The notes: a model not told the origin generated them from the sequence alone. A DNA stretch of 64,000 nt from Xanthomonas prunicola (GCF_002846205.1 NZ_PHKV01000001.1:1-64000), one strand, 5' to 3'; positions 1 to 8,702 are shown, counted from the stretch's first letter. Translations and numbers: made by a program.

Positions 1-734
1 TCGCCGCGCTCGCCTTGTTCTAGTTTGCCGTCATGCGATGCATCGCGCTTCGGCTGCTGAGGCACAGCAGAGGTATTTGTATGCATGGCATGCGAACGGC
101 CCGGCTGCATGTATTGATCCATTCCATCACGATTACGTGTGATGTCGTGCATGTAGTCATAGTTGCTGGTGCCGTTGCTGTCGCTGATGACCCGCCCGCC
201 AGTGACAGCTTCGCGCGCACCACCGTAGCCTGAGATATGGCGGGCTTTCAGAAAGCCTGCCACCTTGGCTGGATCATCACCTTCGTCCAACACGCCATTG
301 CGGATCGCTTGGCTATAAGCCTTGTCGCTGTTGATCTTGAACGCACCATCCTGCAATGCGGCCGATGACTTGTATTGCTCAAGGCTCGACCCGTTCTTCC
401 AGTTAGAGGAGTCCTCAAGAAAACGCGTCATACCGCCGCTACTCGCCCACTTCCATTCCGCACCACGTACCTTTTGTGGATCGAAACCGGCATCGGTCAT
501 CGCGTCGTTGAGCTTGGCACGATCTACATATCCCGCATCGGCTAACCAGCCTGCCCCTGCTTGATAACGACCGACGTAACCCTGTTTATTAGTAATCTGC
601 AAATCGCCGCCATTACTTTCGGTCATGACGGTTGATGCAATCAGACGACGCGTCATTGCGTCATCGAGACCCGCGACGTTGCCTTGATCGTAGCTTTGAG
701 CGGTGGCCGCCGCTTTTTCTCGTCTATCAGCCAT
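1..734 (-). CDS. X-T4SS effector (X-Tfe) of unit C, lysozyme-like domain; 3' part outside window
   Basis: An open frame of 244 codons starts at ATG 734 and runs off the left edge without a stop. An AGAGGA ribosome site lies about 8 bases before the ATG. The N-terminal ~190 residues resemble lysozyme/transglycosylase-like enzymes. Glu39 in MTESNGGD is the likely catalytic acid, and a YVGRYQAG stretch sits where such enzymes have GLMQ-like motifs; both assignments are inference. The last visible residues enter DGKLEQGERG, exactly where the two neighbouring effectors begin their peptidoglycan-binding domain. A PG-binding domain and XVIPCD are therefore expected beyond the window. It lies 70 bases downstream of its presumed inhibitor gene. 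The N-terminal domain is unrelated to the other two effectors. Confidence 0.8.
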   Translation of the reverse strand, partial: MADRREKAAATAQSYDQGNVAGLDDAMTRRLIASTVMTESNGGDLQITNKQGYVGRYQAGAGWLADAGYVDRAKLNDAMTDAGFDPQKVRGAEWKWASSGGMTRFLEDSSNWKNGSSLEQYKSSAALQDGAFKINSDKAYSQAIRNGVLDEGDDPAKVAGFLKARHISGYGGAREAVTGGRVISDSNGTSNYDYMHDITRNRDGMDQYMQPGRSHAMHTNTSAVPQQPKRDASHDGKLEQGERG

Positions 735-804
735 GATGCATGTCCTCTGGATATGACGGTTAGGAAAAACACCAGCCTTCTACTGGTGCCTGGGGATGAC
801 TATT

Positions 805-1572
805 TCACGCCTCTTTACATTGCAGCGCTTGAATTCTTTTTTGTGGCTTGGTTTTCGTAAAAACGAACGTTGTGGAGCCTGGCCCACGCGTTTCTGTACC
901 ATCATCCAGATAGGCCTCTACAAATGCCTCACCTGCATCAAGACCGATCGCATAGAACTTGGTCTGCAATGAATCAGGCCCACCGTCATCGTCTCCCCCA
1001 CACTTGTCTGCGATCAATCGCACCGATGTAGCCGCCGGCAACTGGCGCTTCAAGACTTCGGCATACTCTGGACTAGCGTAGAACTTCTTCACTGCAATGG
1101 ATTGCACACTGTGCGCATCGCCATTGAGCGTGATGCCTGACTCGCCTTCATTGGCTTGCTTCGGCGCGACTTCTGCACCCTGGCCTCCATCCGGCACATC
1201 TACCGCGCCGAATCCATCAAGCAGCAAGGTCCCGCTGCGATACTGCGCACTCTCGGGATCTGTACTATCGGAATTAGATTTTGGGGAGGTATCGCGCCAC
1301 TGCACACCGGGAGCTGAATCAAAGATCGCCCAAGGCGTGCCGTTCTTGGCAACAAGTAACGAAACAACTTGGTAAAGTGATGTCATTCGTTCGGCTCCTT
1401 CTGAACTTCTGGTCTGAGACACAGTTGTACTTTGGCTTCCTTGCAAATTTTGCTGTTTTTCAAGAGGCATGACAGCCACTTTTTCTGTGGCAGCTTCTTG
1501 CTTACATGCTGCAAGAAGCAAAAATCCGATGAGCATTAAACCGCCGATTAGATTTCTTGTAATTTTTATCAC
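805..1572 (-). CDS. Lipoprotein, candidate immunity protein (X-Tfi) of unit C
   Basis: The product has 255 residues with a signal peptide and a lipobox LLAAC (Cys23), so it should be a periplasm-facing lipoprotein. I do not recognise a family for the rest of the protein. It occupies the position held in the neighbouring units by an XAC2610-like and an LprI-like lysozyme inhibitor, directly upstream of an effector gene. Its role as the cognate inhibitor of the lysozyme-like effector at 1-734 is inferred from this position only. The first ~90 mature residues are Ser/Thr/Gln rich and probably a flexible tether. A 218-base stretch upstream (1573-1790) holds nothing recognisable. Confidence 0.7.
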   Translation of the reverse strand: MIKITRNLIGGLMLIGFLLLAACKQEAATEKVAVMPLEKQQNLQGSQSTTVSQTRSSEGAERMTSLYQVVSLLVAKNGTPWAIFDSAPGVQWRDTSPKSNSDSTDPESAQYRSGTLLLDGFGAVDVPDGGQGAEVAPKQANEGESGITLNGDAHSVQSIAVKKFYASPEYAEVLKRQLPAATSVRLIADKCGGDDDGGPDSLQTKFYAIGLDAGEAFVEAYLDDGTETRGPGSTTFVFTKTKPQKRIQALQCKEA

Positions 1573-1790
1573 AAAAATCTCACTTGAATAAAATACATTT
1601 AACTCAATGCTGTATCTCAGTATTAGTTAAGAACCACCCTAGCGCAACCTGAAGACAACTAAATCAATCACTTCCATAGCCACATGATAAATCACGCCCT
1701 TCCTTCCATCTCTGTCGCAGAAATTTTATTCACAGCCGCAGCAGACCAGATATCTCCAACAGAAAACAGCCACCACAGTCAATTACCTAA

Positions 1791-2297
1791 CTAAAACTTC
1801 TCAAAAATAGGTCGAGTGCACTCAGCAAGTGTTACTTTACACACGCCAGCGAAACTTTTTTCGCATTTTTCAGTAGCCAAGCTTGATGCTTTCTCTTTCG
1901 TAGGTGCGATAGCAATGCCTGCCTGACCAGACGAGGAAACTGCGGTAGAAATGCATTGATTATTAAAAGTTTCAAAAACTTGGCAACTTCCAGCTCCAAA
2001 AGATTCGCAGCGACTAATAGCCTCTGCCTCAGCGTTATCCCTCTCAATTTTTCCAGCGGAAAACCCCATGTCCCCAGAGGAGTTTTTAGCCAAGGCCCCC
2101 CATGTTTTTATCCACCTACCCGTAGGCTGGGGCGGAGCTGGATTAGCCCTTGATGTGCCTGAATCAGGTCCACATTGGGGGCTTCCAGGCGCAACGCCAT
2201 TTGGGCAGGCAGTCTGTGCAATAGCCGCAAAAGGAAAGCCACACCAAATAGCAAGTGACATATAGAGAATATTGCGCATTAAGTTTGAATTAAGCAT
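1791..2297 (-). CDS. Secreted DUF4189 protein, unit C
   Basis: Small exported protein with a signal peptide ending near IAQ, followed by a Cys-containing Pro-rich segment and a DUF4189 domain (WIKTWGALA motif, paired cysteines). It starts at ATG 2297, overlapping the end of the virB6 copy. An internal ATG at 2279 matches the start of the unit A paralogue and is equally possible. It is closest to the unit A copy at 9719-10207, sharing the GVAPGSPQCGPDSGTSR segment after the signal peptide. DUF4189 function is not established. Its position right after virB6 in every unit suggests a link to the secretion machine or its effectors. Confidence 0.8.
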   Translation of the reverse strand: MLNSNLMRNILYMSLAIWCGFPFAAIAQTACPNGVAPGSPQCGPDSGTSRANPAPPQPTGRWIKTWGALAKNSSGDMGFSAGKIERDNAEAEAISRCESFGAGSCQVFETFNNQCISTAVSSSGQAGIAIAPTKEKASSLATEKCEKSFAGVCKVTLAECTRPIFEKF

Positions 2298-3237
2298 TAG
2301 CTTTTCCTAAACGCCCATCGCTTTGGGGATTCTCTTGTTGCGGAACTCCTGCCACTCGACCACCTAGCTGCTCCGTAGTAGCAGTTTTTGTCTCGCTCCT
2401 GGGAGCCGGCTCCGACGGCTGATAAGGCCTACCAGCACCCGGCTCCTGATTGGCTCGATCCAACTGCCCCAGTGCCGAGTACGCCGTGAACTGACCCAAT
2501 GTGCCCTGGAAGAAGGCGGCGGCCATCGGCGGTGCGGTGACGATCAAGGTTGTCATGACCAAGCCTAGCCCTCCTTGTTGCAATGCCATGCTGCTGATGC
2601 CCTCGCCACTGTTTCCTGGCATCGCGTACTTCACCAGGAATGCGACAGCCACTGCGCCGATCACCTTCGTTGCCAGGCTCACCGTGAAGCTCAGTACCGA
2701 AAACGAAAACACCATACCTAAGCCATATAGCAGCCACTTGCTGAACAACGACTTCGTCGCCTGGAACAACAGGCACATGATGAACAAGGGACCGAAGCCC
2801 ACAAACAGCGCCATCCCAATCTTGTTCAACAGAAGCAGTGAGCCACCCACTACGCCGGGGCCGGCCATCCCTACCCCAGTGAACCAGCGCGCACGGGTCT
2901 TCTCGTCGTCGCGCTGTTGGTTACCTGCTGTCTGGATCTGATCGATGCTCATCATTGCAATCTGCATCAGACCCAGATTCTTGTCGATCGCATCGTAGGG
3001 ACTTTTCGAATCCCCCGTCACCACTTGGGTAATGGACTGGCTCACACCATCGGTCAGGGTCCAGTAAAGCTTCGACGAACCTTCAGCCATGCTCGTCGCA
3101 AGGCCGATGATCAGCGAGGCGCGCAGCGCCGTCACCACCAAGCCCATCGCCGCCTCGCGGGACTGGCCGGTCACGATGCGGTACCCCTGGAAGATGATCC
3201 ACAGCGTCAACACCGTCAAGGACACAACGCCAATCAA
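2290..3237 (-). CDS. virB6: VirB6-like inner-membrane protein, third copy (unit C), 5'-truncated
   Basis: The frame aligns with the intact VirB6 (10209-11288) from its FQW residue onward, covering all membrane segments and the conserved PPMAAAFFQGTLGQF motif. It differs mainly in the C-terminal tail. The first ~27 residues of the intact copy are missing: an in-frame TAA lies a few codons before FQW (near 3290). No ATG is available at the 5' end, and the first usable start is TTG at 3237 without a clear ribosome site. The gene is either poorly expressed or a relic of module duplication. VirB6 normally links VirB4 and VirB8 in the inner-membrane complex. The 154-base gap before it (3238-3391) marks the duplication junction. 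Confidence 0.7.
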   Translation of the reverse strand: MIGVVSLTVLTLWIIFQGYRIVTGQSREAAMGLVVTALRASLIIGLATSMAEGSSKLYWTLTDGVSQSITQVVTGDSKSPYDAIDKNLGLMQIAMMSIDQIQTAGNQQRDDEKTRARWFTGVGMAGPGVVGGSLLLLNKIGMALFVGFGPLFIMCLLFQATKSLFSKWLLYGLGMVFSFSVLSFTVSLATKVIGAVAVAFLVKYAMPGNSGEGISSMALQQGGLGLVMTTLIVTAPPMAAAFFQGTLGQFTAYSALGQLDRANQEPGAGRPYQPSEPAPRSETKTATTEQLGGRVAGVPQQENPQSDGRLGKANA

Positions 3238-3391
3238 GGCCGAGGTGCGCTGCAGGAGCGTCCACTGAAAGTAGCAATGCGTTAGCTCTTAATAAAGATC
3301 TACTGTGTTAGCTCACCATATTCGACGCGCCTACCAATCCCATAAAATGGCCTCGGTAGACGCGCCACTTCGGCATACAAAAGCAGAGTCG

Positions 3392-4732
3392 CTACATCGA
3401 CATCGCAGGTGAAGCTGCTTGTTGCGTCTGCGACTGCATCTGCGCAGTCAGACGCTGATTTTCCTCGGCAACCTGTCGGCTACTGTGCTCCAACGACTGC
3501 CCCTGCGCCTGATCGCGATCCACGAACACACGACGCATGGCCGGGTCGGTCATCTCGCCCTGTACCGCGAAGAACCCGTCGCCACTCTTGTTGGGCACCA
3601 CATGGTCGATGCGTTGCAGGCCGGCGACCTTGCTCTCGAACACGATCTGACCGGCCGCCTGTTCAAGCTCTCTGCGGTCGGAAAAACCACCACGCTCGCC
3701 CAACGCCTCCAGCTTGCCGACGGCACCGACGAACATCGCGTTGTCTGGATGGCGCGGGTCGGACAGCAAGGGGCTGGATGATGCCTGTGCCGGCGCAGCC
3801 GGAGCGGCCGTCTGCTCGGCCTGCTTGGCAGTGTGCTGCGACAACGCCTTGCCCAAAGCAGCCTGCGTCTGACCACCCACCACGCCGTCTACTTGCAAAC
3901 CGTGCTCACGCTGGAATTGCTCGACCGCATATTTGGTGTTGCCACCAAAGTCGCCATCGGCATGGAGCGGCTTGCCGTCGCGGCCGGTAGCGCCAAGCTG
4001 CGCAAGTTGACCTTGCAGCTGCTTCACTTGCTCGCCGCGCTCGCCTTGTTCGAGCTTGCCATCATCAGATGAGGATCCAATTCGGTGTTTGGATGCTGAG
4101 GGCTGAGTTGGCAATCGGCCTTCAGCAAGCTCCATCAGGTCATGCTTCTCATTTAAAGCACGATCACGAAGCTCGTTCCATGACCCTGGAGACTTCTTGA
4201 ACAATGTTTCGGTATGAGAATATTTATAATCTTGAACTGCTTCGACTATCTGCTTATCAGAAAGATCGGAGAGCTTATAACCCTCGCCAAATTTCTCAGA
4301 TAACCCTTTCTGAAATATTCCTGGCGTCAAATTCCGAAACTGGACCGAGGTACTCCAAAGCGCATCCTGCACCGCAGGCCCGCGATCAGTTAAATCCAAG
4401 CCAACTGCGGAAAGACGTGCAACCTGCTTTTCGTAATGAGTCTCACGAATAAAATTATGCTGATCCTGCGCAAATCCCGGAACCTTATCTGCAAGCAACT
4501 TCCATTTCTCATCGAATTCTTCAGTCTTTGGCACGAGACCAGAAAACTGAGGGCCATAGCGCGATTGATCCAAGTATTCCTGCAACGTCCCTTGGGATGT
4601 AGACAGTTGGTAGGTCCCATATGAGACACCACCATGGTCATTTTTTCCAGTTGAGATAGTACCGGCACCCCGACCACCACTTTCGTAGCTGGATGAGGTC
4701 ATTCCAATATGCCAACCCGTTATCTCTGACAT
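3392..4732 (-). CDS. X-T4SS effector (X-Tfe), lysozyme-like domain + PG-binding + XVIPCD (unit B)
   Basis: 446 residues. Residues 1-~205 form a lysozyme-like domain of the phage-lysin/VgrG-related type; SSYESGG (Glu17 a likely catalytic acid) and GGVSYGTYQL resemble it. Residues ~225-293 are a PG_binding_1 domain. After an Ala/Pro linker, residues ~315-446 are an XVIPCD with SPLLSDPRHPDN, GLQRIDHVV and FAVQGEMTDPAMRRVF. The tail is Gln-rich. The XVIPCD is the VirD4-recognised secretion signal of Xanthomonas effectors. The 5' half (4080-4732) is visibly AT-richer than the 3' half, consistent with an imported catalytic domain. The gene starts at ATG 4732, 29 bases after its lipoprotein partner. 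Confidence 0.88.
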   Translation of the reverse strand: MSEITGWHIGMTSSSYESGGRGAGTISTGKNDHGGVSYGTYQLSTSQGTLQEYLDQSRYGPQFSGLVPKTEEFDEKWKLLADKVPGFAQDQHNFIRETHYEKQVARLSAVGLDLTDRGPAVQDALWSTSVQFRNLTPGIFQKGLSEKFGEGYKLSDLSDKQIVEAVQDYKYSHTETLFKKSPGSWNELRDRALNEKHDLMELAEGRLPTQPSASKHRIGSSSDDGKLEQGERGEQVKQLQGQLAQLGATGRDGKPLHADGDFGGNTKYAVEQFQREHGLQVDGVVGGQTQAALGKALSQHTAKQAEQTAAPAAPAQASSSPLLSDPRHPDNAMFVGAVGKLEALGERGGFSDRRELEQAAGQIVFESKVAGLQRIDHVVPNKSGDGFFAVQGEMTDPAMRRVFVDRDQAQGQSLEHSSRQVAEENQRLTAQMQSQTQQAASPAMSM

Positions 4733-4761
4733 TTATCGACTCCCTTCATTTGGAAATTAAT

Positions 4762-5391
4762 TCACTTAGACGTCTGCCGCTTTTCCAACTCATCAGCACG
4801 CCTCGCTGTAGCATTCAGTCGACAGCTACTCTCTTCGATATCTTCTGCCTGTCCACCACCAAGCTGACCATTCAAATTGCAAAGCCGGTCTCTCTTTCCT
4901 ATCCATGCCCTTTCTTCGCTCAATAACTCCTGTTTTTTTGCAGCATCAAGCCCCGCTATCACAGAGCGATAAACACGATTTAAACGAGAATTTTGGTAAT
5001 CATATTCATCGCTATCACAATCAAGCAAATCTGGTGTGGCACCACCGGATAGTTTTATGCATGAAGCATGAGAATCTCGTAATTTGGTAGGTCCTCCAAA
5101 GTCCGCCCGCTCAGTATCACCAGGCCCGTTTAGAGCATTTTCTAGTTCAGCGTCATACTGTTGCGCAAGCTGCTTTTGCCTAAGACCTTCTGCTGAGGTG
5201 GCATTATCCCGAACCTCTTTAGCGTTCACCTTATGCTCGGTAGGCAGCTCTCCAGACACTTGTGGAGATGGCTTTGACAAATGAGCCGAAACGTCGTTCT
5301 TTTCAGCTGACACAGCTGCCGATTGTTCTCTTTTACAGCCAGTACCTGCAATAGCAACAATCAAAAGGAGAATAAAAAGATGTAGATGCAT
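4762..5391 (-). CDS. LprI/DUF1311-type lipoprotein, candidate immunity protein (X-Tfi) of unit B
   Basis: The start is ATG 5391, because an AAAGAGG ribosome site sits just upstream; a GTG at 5409 is in frame but less likely. The product is a lipoprotein (Cys19 after IAGTG) with a charged linker. Its C-terminal domain is of LprI/DUF1311 type, with spaced cysteines, SRLNRVYRSV and LSEERAWIGKRDRLC. LprI is a lysozyme inhibitor in Mycobacterium, so inhibition of the adjacent lysozyme-like effector (3392-4732) is a reasonable inference. The gene is immediately upstream of that effector, so the inhibitor would be made first. The region is AT-rich compared with the virB genes. Confidence 0.8.
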   Translation of the reverse strand: MHLHLFILLLIVAIAGTGCKREQSAAVSAEKNDVSAHLSKPSPQVSGELPTEHKVNAKEVRDNATSAEGLRQKQLAQQYDAELENALNGPGDTERADFGGPTKLRDSHASCIKLSGGATPDLLDCDSDEYDYQNSRLNRVYRSVIAGLDAAKKQELLSEERAWIGKRDRLCNLNGQLGGGQAEDIEESSCRLNATARRADELEKRQTSK

Positions 5392-5428
5392 AAAATTCCT
5401 CTTTGACACCGGAACTAGAGAGCTGCAA

Positions 5429-5909
5429 TCAATATTTTTTGAAGATTGGGTCAGAGCAATCGGGACACCTATACCTTACAAGAGCCGCTATCGTTCGCAG
5501 GCTTTTTTAACGAGTTTCACTACACGCTGCTCAGTGGAAGAAGCTAGAAAAATGCCTCATTACCAGAGATTTCAAAAGCTGCGCACTGATTGCGGTAAGT
5601 TAAATCAACTTTGCAATCACCCTCTCCACCAAGCGCATATTGCCGAATCATTGCCTCCCTAGCATCGCTTTCTGAAAATTTCCCTACAGCCGTTCCAACC
5701 TCTCCTGTTGCATCAAAGCCAGGAATAGCGCCCCAAGTTTTTATTTGCCCGCCTGTAGGTTCCACGGTAGGTGGTTGCTGGCCTTGCATTGCAGGCATAT
5801 CTGGAATGCATTGAACACTTCCCATCTAAGTTTCAACGGGGTATCGCTTTTGTGCAAAAAAAACAAAAACAGGAAAAATAAACAATGCTAAGATGAGGTT
5901 AAACCACAT
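5429..5909 (-). pseudogene. Decayed extra DUF4189 gene
   Basis: Reading from ATG 5909 gives a signal peptide (MWFNLILALFIF...) and KRYPVET. A TAG stop (5826-5828) then stands where the neighbouring copy has Gln. The frame continues with MGSVQCIPDMPAM, closely matching the copy at 5942-6433, through QIKTWGAI and CKVDLTYRNQCAA, then stops near 5544. The last part of the domain is present only in shifted frames: a KKACER stretch, then CSDPIFKKY and a TGA at 5429, matching CSDPFFKKY of the neighbour. It is a tandem duplicate inactivated by a nonsense codon and at least two frameshifts. A residual 93-codon open frame (5544-5825) remains but lacks a signal peptide. Confidence 0.8.
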
Positions 5910-5941
5910 CACGGGGGCCTTAGGCGGCAATAAATATTCGA

Positions 5942-6433
5942 TCAATATTTCTTAAAAAATGGATCGGAACATTCTGAAAAAACGACTTTACATGCGCCGC
6001 CACCACTACGCTCACAAATATTAATCACTTGACTAATTGCAACATCTTTACTGGCAGAGGCTTGAGAAAAAGTACTATGTTGCGAGGCTGCCAGGGCAGC
6101 ACATTGGTTCCGATAAACCAGCGTCACTTTGCAGTCATCAGCACCATTTTTAGAACATTGCTGGATAGCTGAACTCTTCGCGTCACCTTGAGAAAGCTTT
6201 CCTTTGGTAGTACCAACGTCGCCGGTAGATTTCGACATTGCAATCGCTCCCCAAGTTTTTACCCACTCACCTGTCGGTGCAGGATCACTCCCCCCTCCCC
6301 GCATTTCAGGAGTGTCGGGAATGCACTGCATACTCCCCATTTGAGTGCCAATGGGGCATCGAGTTTGCCCCAAAGCAACATGGGAGAAAGCTAAAAAGGG
6401 CAAAGTAAGTAAAAATATCCAGGAACGAATCAT
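5942..6433 (-). CDS. Secreted DUF4189 protein, unit B
   Basis: Exported protein of about 163 residues starting at ATG 6433, where AGGTGG lies 5 bases upstream; a GTG at 6442 is an alternative. The signal peptide ends near ALGQ. A short Cys/Met/Pro segment (MGSMQCIPDTPEM) precedes the DUF4189 domain with EWVKTWGAIA, CKVTLVYRNQCAALA and a C-terminal CSDPFFKKY. Cysteines are conserved with the unit A and C copies and probably form disulfides. It lies 22 bases downstream of the damaged virB6 copy and just upstream of a decayed sister copy. Function unknown. Confidence 0.82.
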   Translation of the reverse strand: MIRSWIFLLTLPFLAFSHVALGQTRCPIGTQMGSMQCIPDTPEMRGGGSDPAPTGEWVKTWGAIAMSKSTGDVGTTKGKLSQGDAKSSAIQQCSKNGADDCKVTLVYRNQCAALAASQHSTFSQASASKDVAISQVINICERSGGGACKVVFSECSDPFFKKY

Positions 6434-6455
6434 TGCAACCACCTAAAGTTATTAG

Positions 6456-7391
6456 TTACTTCTGCGCGAGCCCGCGAACCCCCGGGGCTGTCTCTTGAGA
6501 CTGCGAATTTTCAGATTGTATGGATCGGGGGGTTGCATTCACTGTTTGACCGGTGGTGTTAGCGGAATCCCTAACCGGCGGGCTCATCTGCGCATTAGGA
6601 CCCTGTCGATTTGCATTAGACGCAGCATCCGACGAACCCAATGACCCGATCGCCGAATACGGGGCAAATTGACCCAGCGTGCCCTGGAAGAACGCTGCTG
6701 CCATCGGCGGTGCGGTAAGAATTAACGTAGTCAAGACCAAGCCCACTCCTCCCTGCTGCAGCGCCGTGCTACTGATGCCTTCGCCATTGCCGCCGTTGAG
6801 CGCCCATTTCGCCAGGAACGCCACACCCACCGCACCTACCACCTTGGTCGCCAAGCTCACCGTAAACGTCAGCACCGACAAGGAACACATAGTGCCTAAT
6901 CCGCATAACAGCCATTTACTGAACAGCGACCTCGTGGCCTGGAACAGTAGGCACAGGATGAATAACGGGCCAAACCCGACCACCAGGGCCATTGCCAGCT
7001 TGTTCAACAGCAGCATTGAACCAACCACCACGCCAGGACCTGCCATGCCAATCCCGGTGAACCACCGCGCCCGGTTTTTGGCGTCTTCGCTTTTTGCATC
7101 GCCTCTGGTCTTGATCTGATCTAGCCCGGACAGGGCCATCTGCATCAACATCAGATTCTTGTTGAGCGCCTCGCAGGGACTTTTCGAGTCGCCGGTCATC
7201 GTCTTGGTTATGGCGAGCTGATACCGTCGGTCAAGGTCCAGTAAAGCTGTAGCGAGCCCTTCTACCAACGCCTTCGTCCGCTGCAACAATTCCATTGAAA
7301 AATCGCGATTTCTTCGCGCAGGTCGTTGGAAGCGGAGCCAAGGTGGGCATTCCTGTCCGCCTTGGCGAGTTACCAGATCGCTGAACTGCAA
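6456..7391 (-). pseudogene. virB6: VirB6-like second copy (unit B), 5' rearranged and frame-disrupted
   Basis: From ITKTMTGDS (about residue 65) to PPMAAAFFQGTLGQF the frame matches intact VirB6, with a divergent Ser/Asn/Gln-rich tail. Upstream it is broken. The ancestral NDLREEIAIFQWN lies in another frame because one base is missing just before LLQRT. Roughly 55-60 codons, including the first two membrane segments, are deleted after LLQRT. The following SLQLYWTLTDGIS is again in a neighbouring frame (about 7220-7260), flanked by a one-base gain and a one-base loss. The open frame survives by chance. ATG 7295 (MELLQRT) would give a shortened protein lacking TM1-TM2. It is probably non-functional, though a partial protein cannot be excluded. 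Confidence 0.7.
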
Positions 7392-7403
7392 ATACTTCTT
7401 ACC

Positions 7404-8702
7404 TCACATGGACATCGACCGCGAGGCCGTCTCCTGGGCTTGCACCTGCGTCGCTTGGCGCTGGTTTTCTTCAGCCACCTGTCGGGTACTGTGCTCCAAT
7501 GGTTGCGCTTCTGCTTGCGTGCGATCTACGAAAACACGGCGCATTGCCGGGTCGGTCATCTCACCCTGTACTGCGAAGAAGCCGTCACCGCCCTTGTTGG
7601 GCACCACATGGTCGATGCGCTGCAGACCACTGACCTTGGCCTCGAACACGATCTGCCCAGCCGCTTGCTCAAGCTCCTTGCGGTTGGAAAAACCACCACG
7701 TTCACCCAAGGCTTCTAGCTTGCCCACTGCGCTTGTATACATCGCGTTGTCTGGATGACGAGGGTCGGACAGCAAGGGGCTGGATGCAGCTGCCTGTGCC
7801 GGTGCAGCGGGAGCGGACGTCTGCTCGGCTTGCCTAGCCTTTTGTTGCGACAGCGCCTGTGCCAAGGCCGCCTGCGTCTGGTTACCCACCACTCCATCTA
7901 CTAGCAAGCCACGCTCACGCTGGAATTGCTCGACTGCGTATTTGGTGTTGCCGCCGAAGTCGCCGTCTGCCTGTAGCGGCTTACCATCACGGCCAACTGC
8001 ACCGAGTTGCGCGAGCTGACCCTGCAACTGCTTCACCGACTCGCCGCGCTCGCCTTGTTCGAGTTTGCCGTCATGGGAATTTGAGGGCTGATGGGAAGTC
8101 GAACCGGGAGTCACGCTATGCTTGAGATTGACACCATCTCGTTTGACGCTTTCGATCAAATCGGGAACGCGACGCTCCCAATTGCCAGCATATTCCTCGC
8201 ATTCCTTGGCCGCCTTTACGCTCCAGGGTTTGCTAGGAGTAACTCCGTTGACCACGCGTCGCGCGTTGTAGACGTCGTGGCTATCATTATCGATGTAGCG
8301 ATCAAGAGGCTTGCCTGTGAATAAGCCGTCACGCATACCGACAACTAAAACCTTCGCAGCAATTTCGGGCTGCTTGGCCATGTCCGGGTTGCGGACCATT
8401 TCACCGTTAAGGCCTAGCAACTTATCGAACTTCGCATAGTTGTAATCGTGGGTAAGATGCACGTAACCACGGCCATAAAACTCTTCGCCACCGCTATATC
8501 CAAGTTTACGCGCTTGACTGCGTCCAAAATCTTCTTCAGGCGCCTGAAAATTACGCGTCTCATGCTGCGCCGTCGCTAACATGTACGATATTTGTTTTGG
8601 ATCGGTCACACCGTTCTCAAGAGCGGTTTTGACGATCAATCTAACGGAAGATTCCCGATCCACACCAAAGCCCTCGGTGCTTCGACCACGTCCATCACTC
8701 AT
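7404..8702 (-). CDS. X-T4SS effector (X-Tfe), GH19-like lysozyme + PG-binding + XVIPCD (unit A), XAC2609-like
   Basis: 432 residues. Residues 1-~190 are a GH19 (chitinase/lysozyme superfamily) domain: YMLATAQHETRNF places the catalytic Glu48, and YGRGYVHLTHDYNY is the conserved substrate-cleft motif. Residues ~210-280 are PG_binding_1. Residues ~305-432 form an XVIPCD (SPLLSDPRHPDN, GLQRIDHVV, FAVQGEMTDPAM). The same layout is known for X. citri XAC2609, a T4SS-delivered peptidoglycan hydrolase that kills neighbouring Gram-negative cells. From DGKLEQGERG onward it is about 85% identical by eye to the unit B effector; upstream the two are unrelated. The inhibitor gene at 8807-9610 precedes it. 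Confidence 0.92.
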   Translation of the reverse strand: MSDGRGRSTEGFGVDRESSVRLIVKTALENGVTDPKQISYMLATAQHETRNFQAPEEDFGRSQARKLGYSGGEEFYGRGYVHLTHDYNYAKFDKLLGLNGEMVRNPDMAKQPEIAAKVLVVGMRDGLFTGKPLDRYIDNDSHDVYNARRVVNGVTPSKPWSVKAAKECEEYAGNWERRVPDLIESVKRDGVNLKHSVTPGSTSHQPSNSHDGKLEQGERGESVKQLQGQLAQLGAVGRDGKPLQADGDFGGNTKYAVEQFQRERGLLVDGVVGNQTQAALAQALSQQKARQAEQTSAPAAPAQAAASSPLLSDPRHPDNAMYTSAVGKLEALGERGGFSNRKELEQAAGQIVFEAKVSGLQRIDHVVPNKGGDGFFAVQGEMTDPAMRRVFVDRTQAEAQPLEHSTRQVAEENQRQATQVQAQETASRSMSM

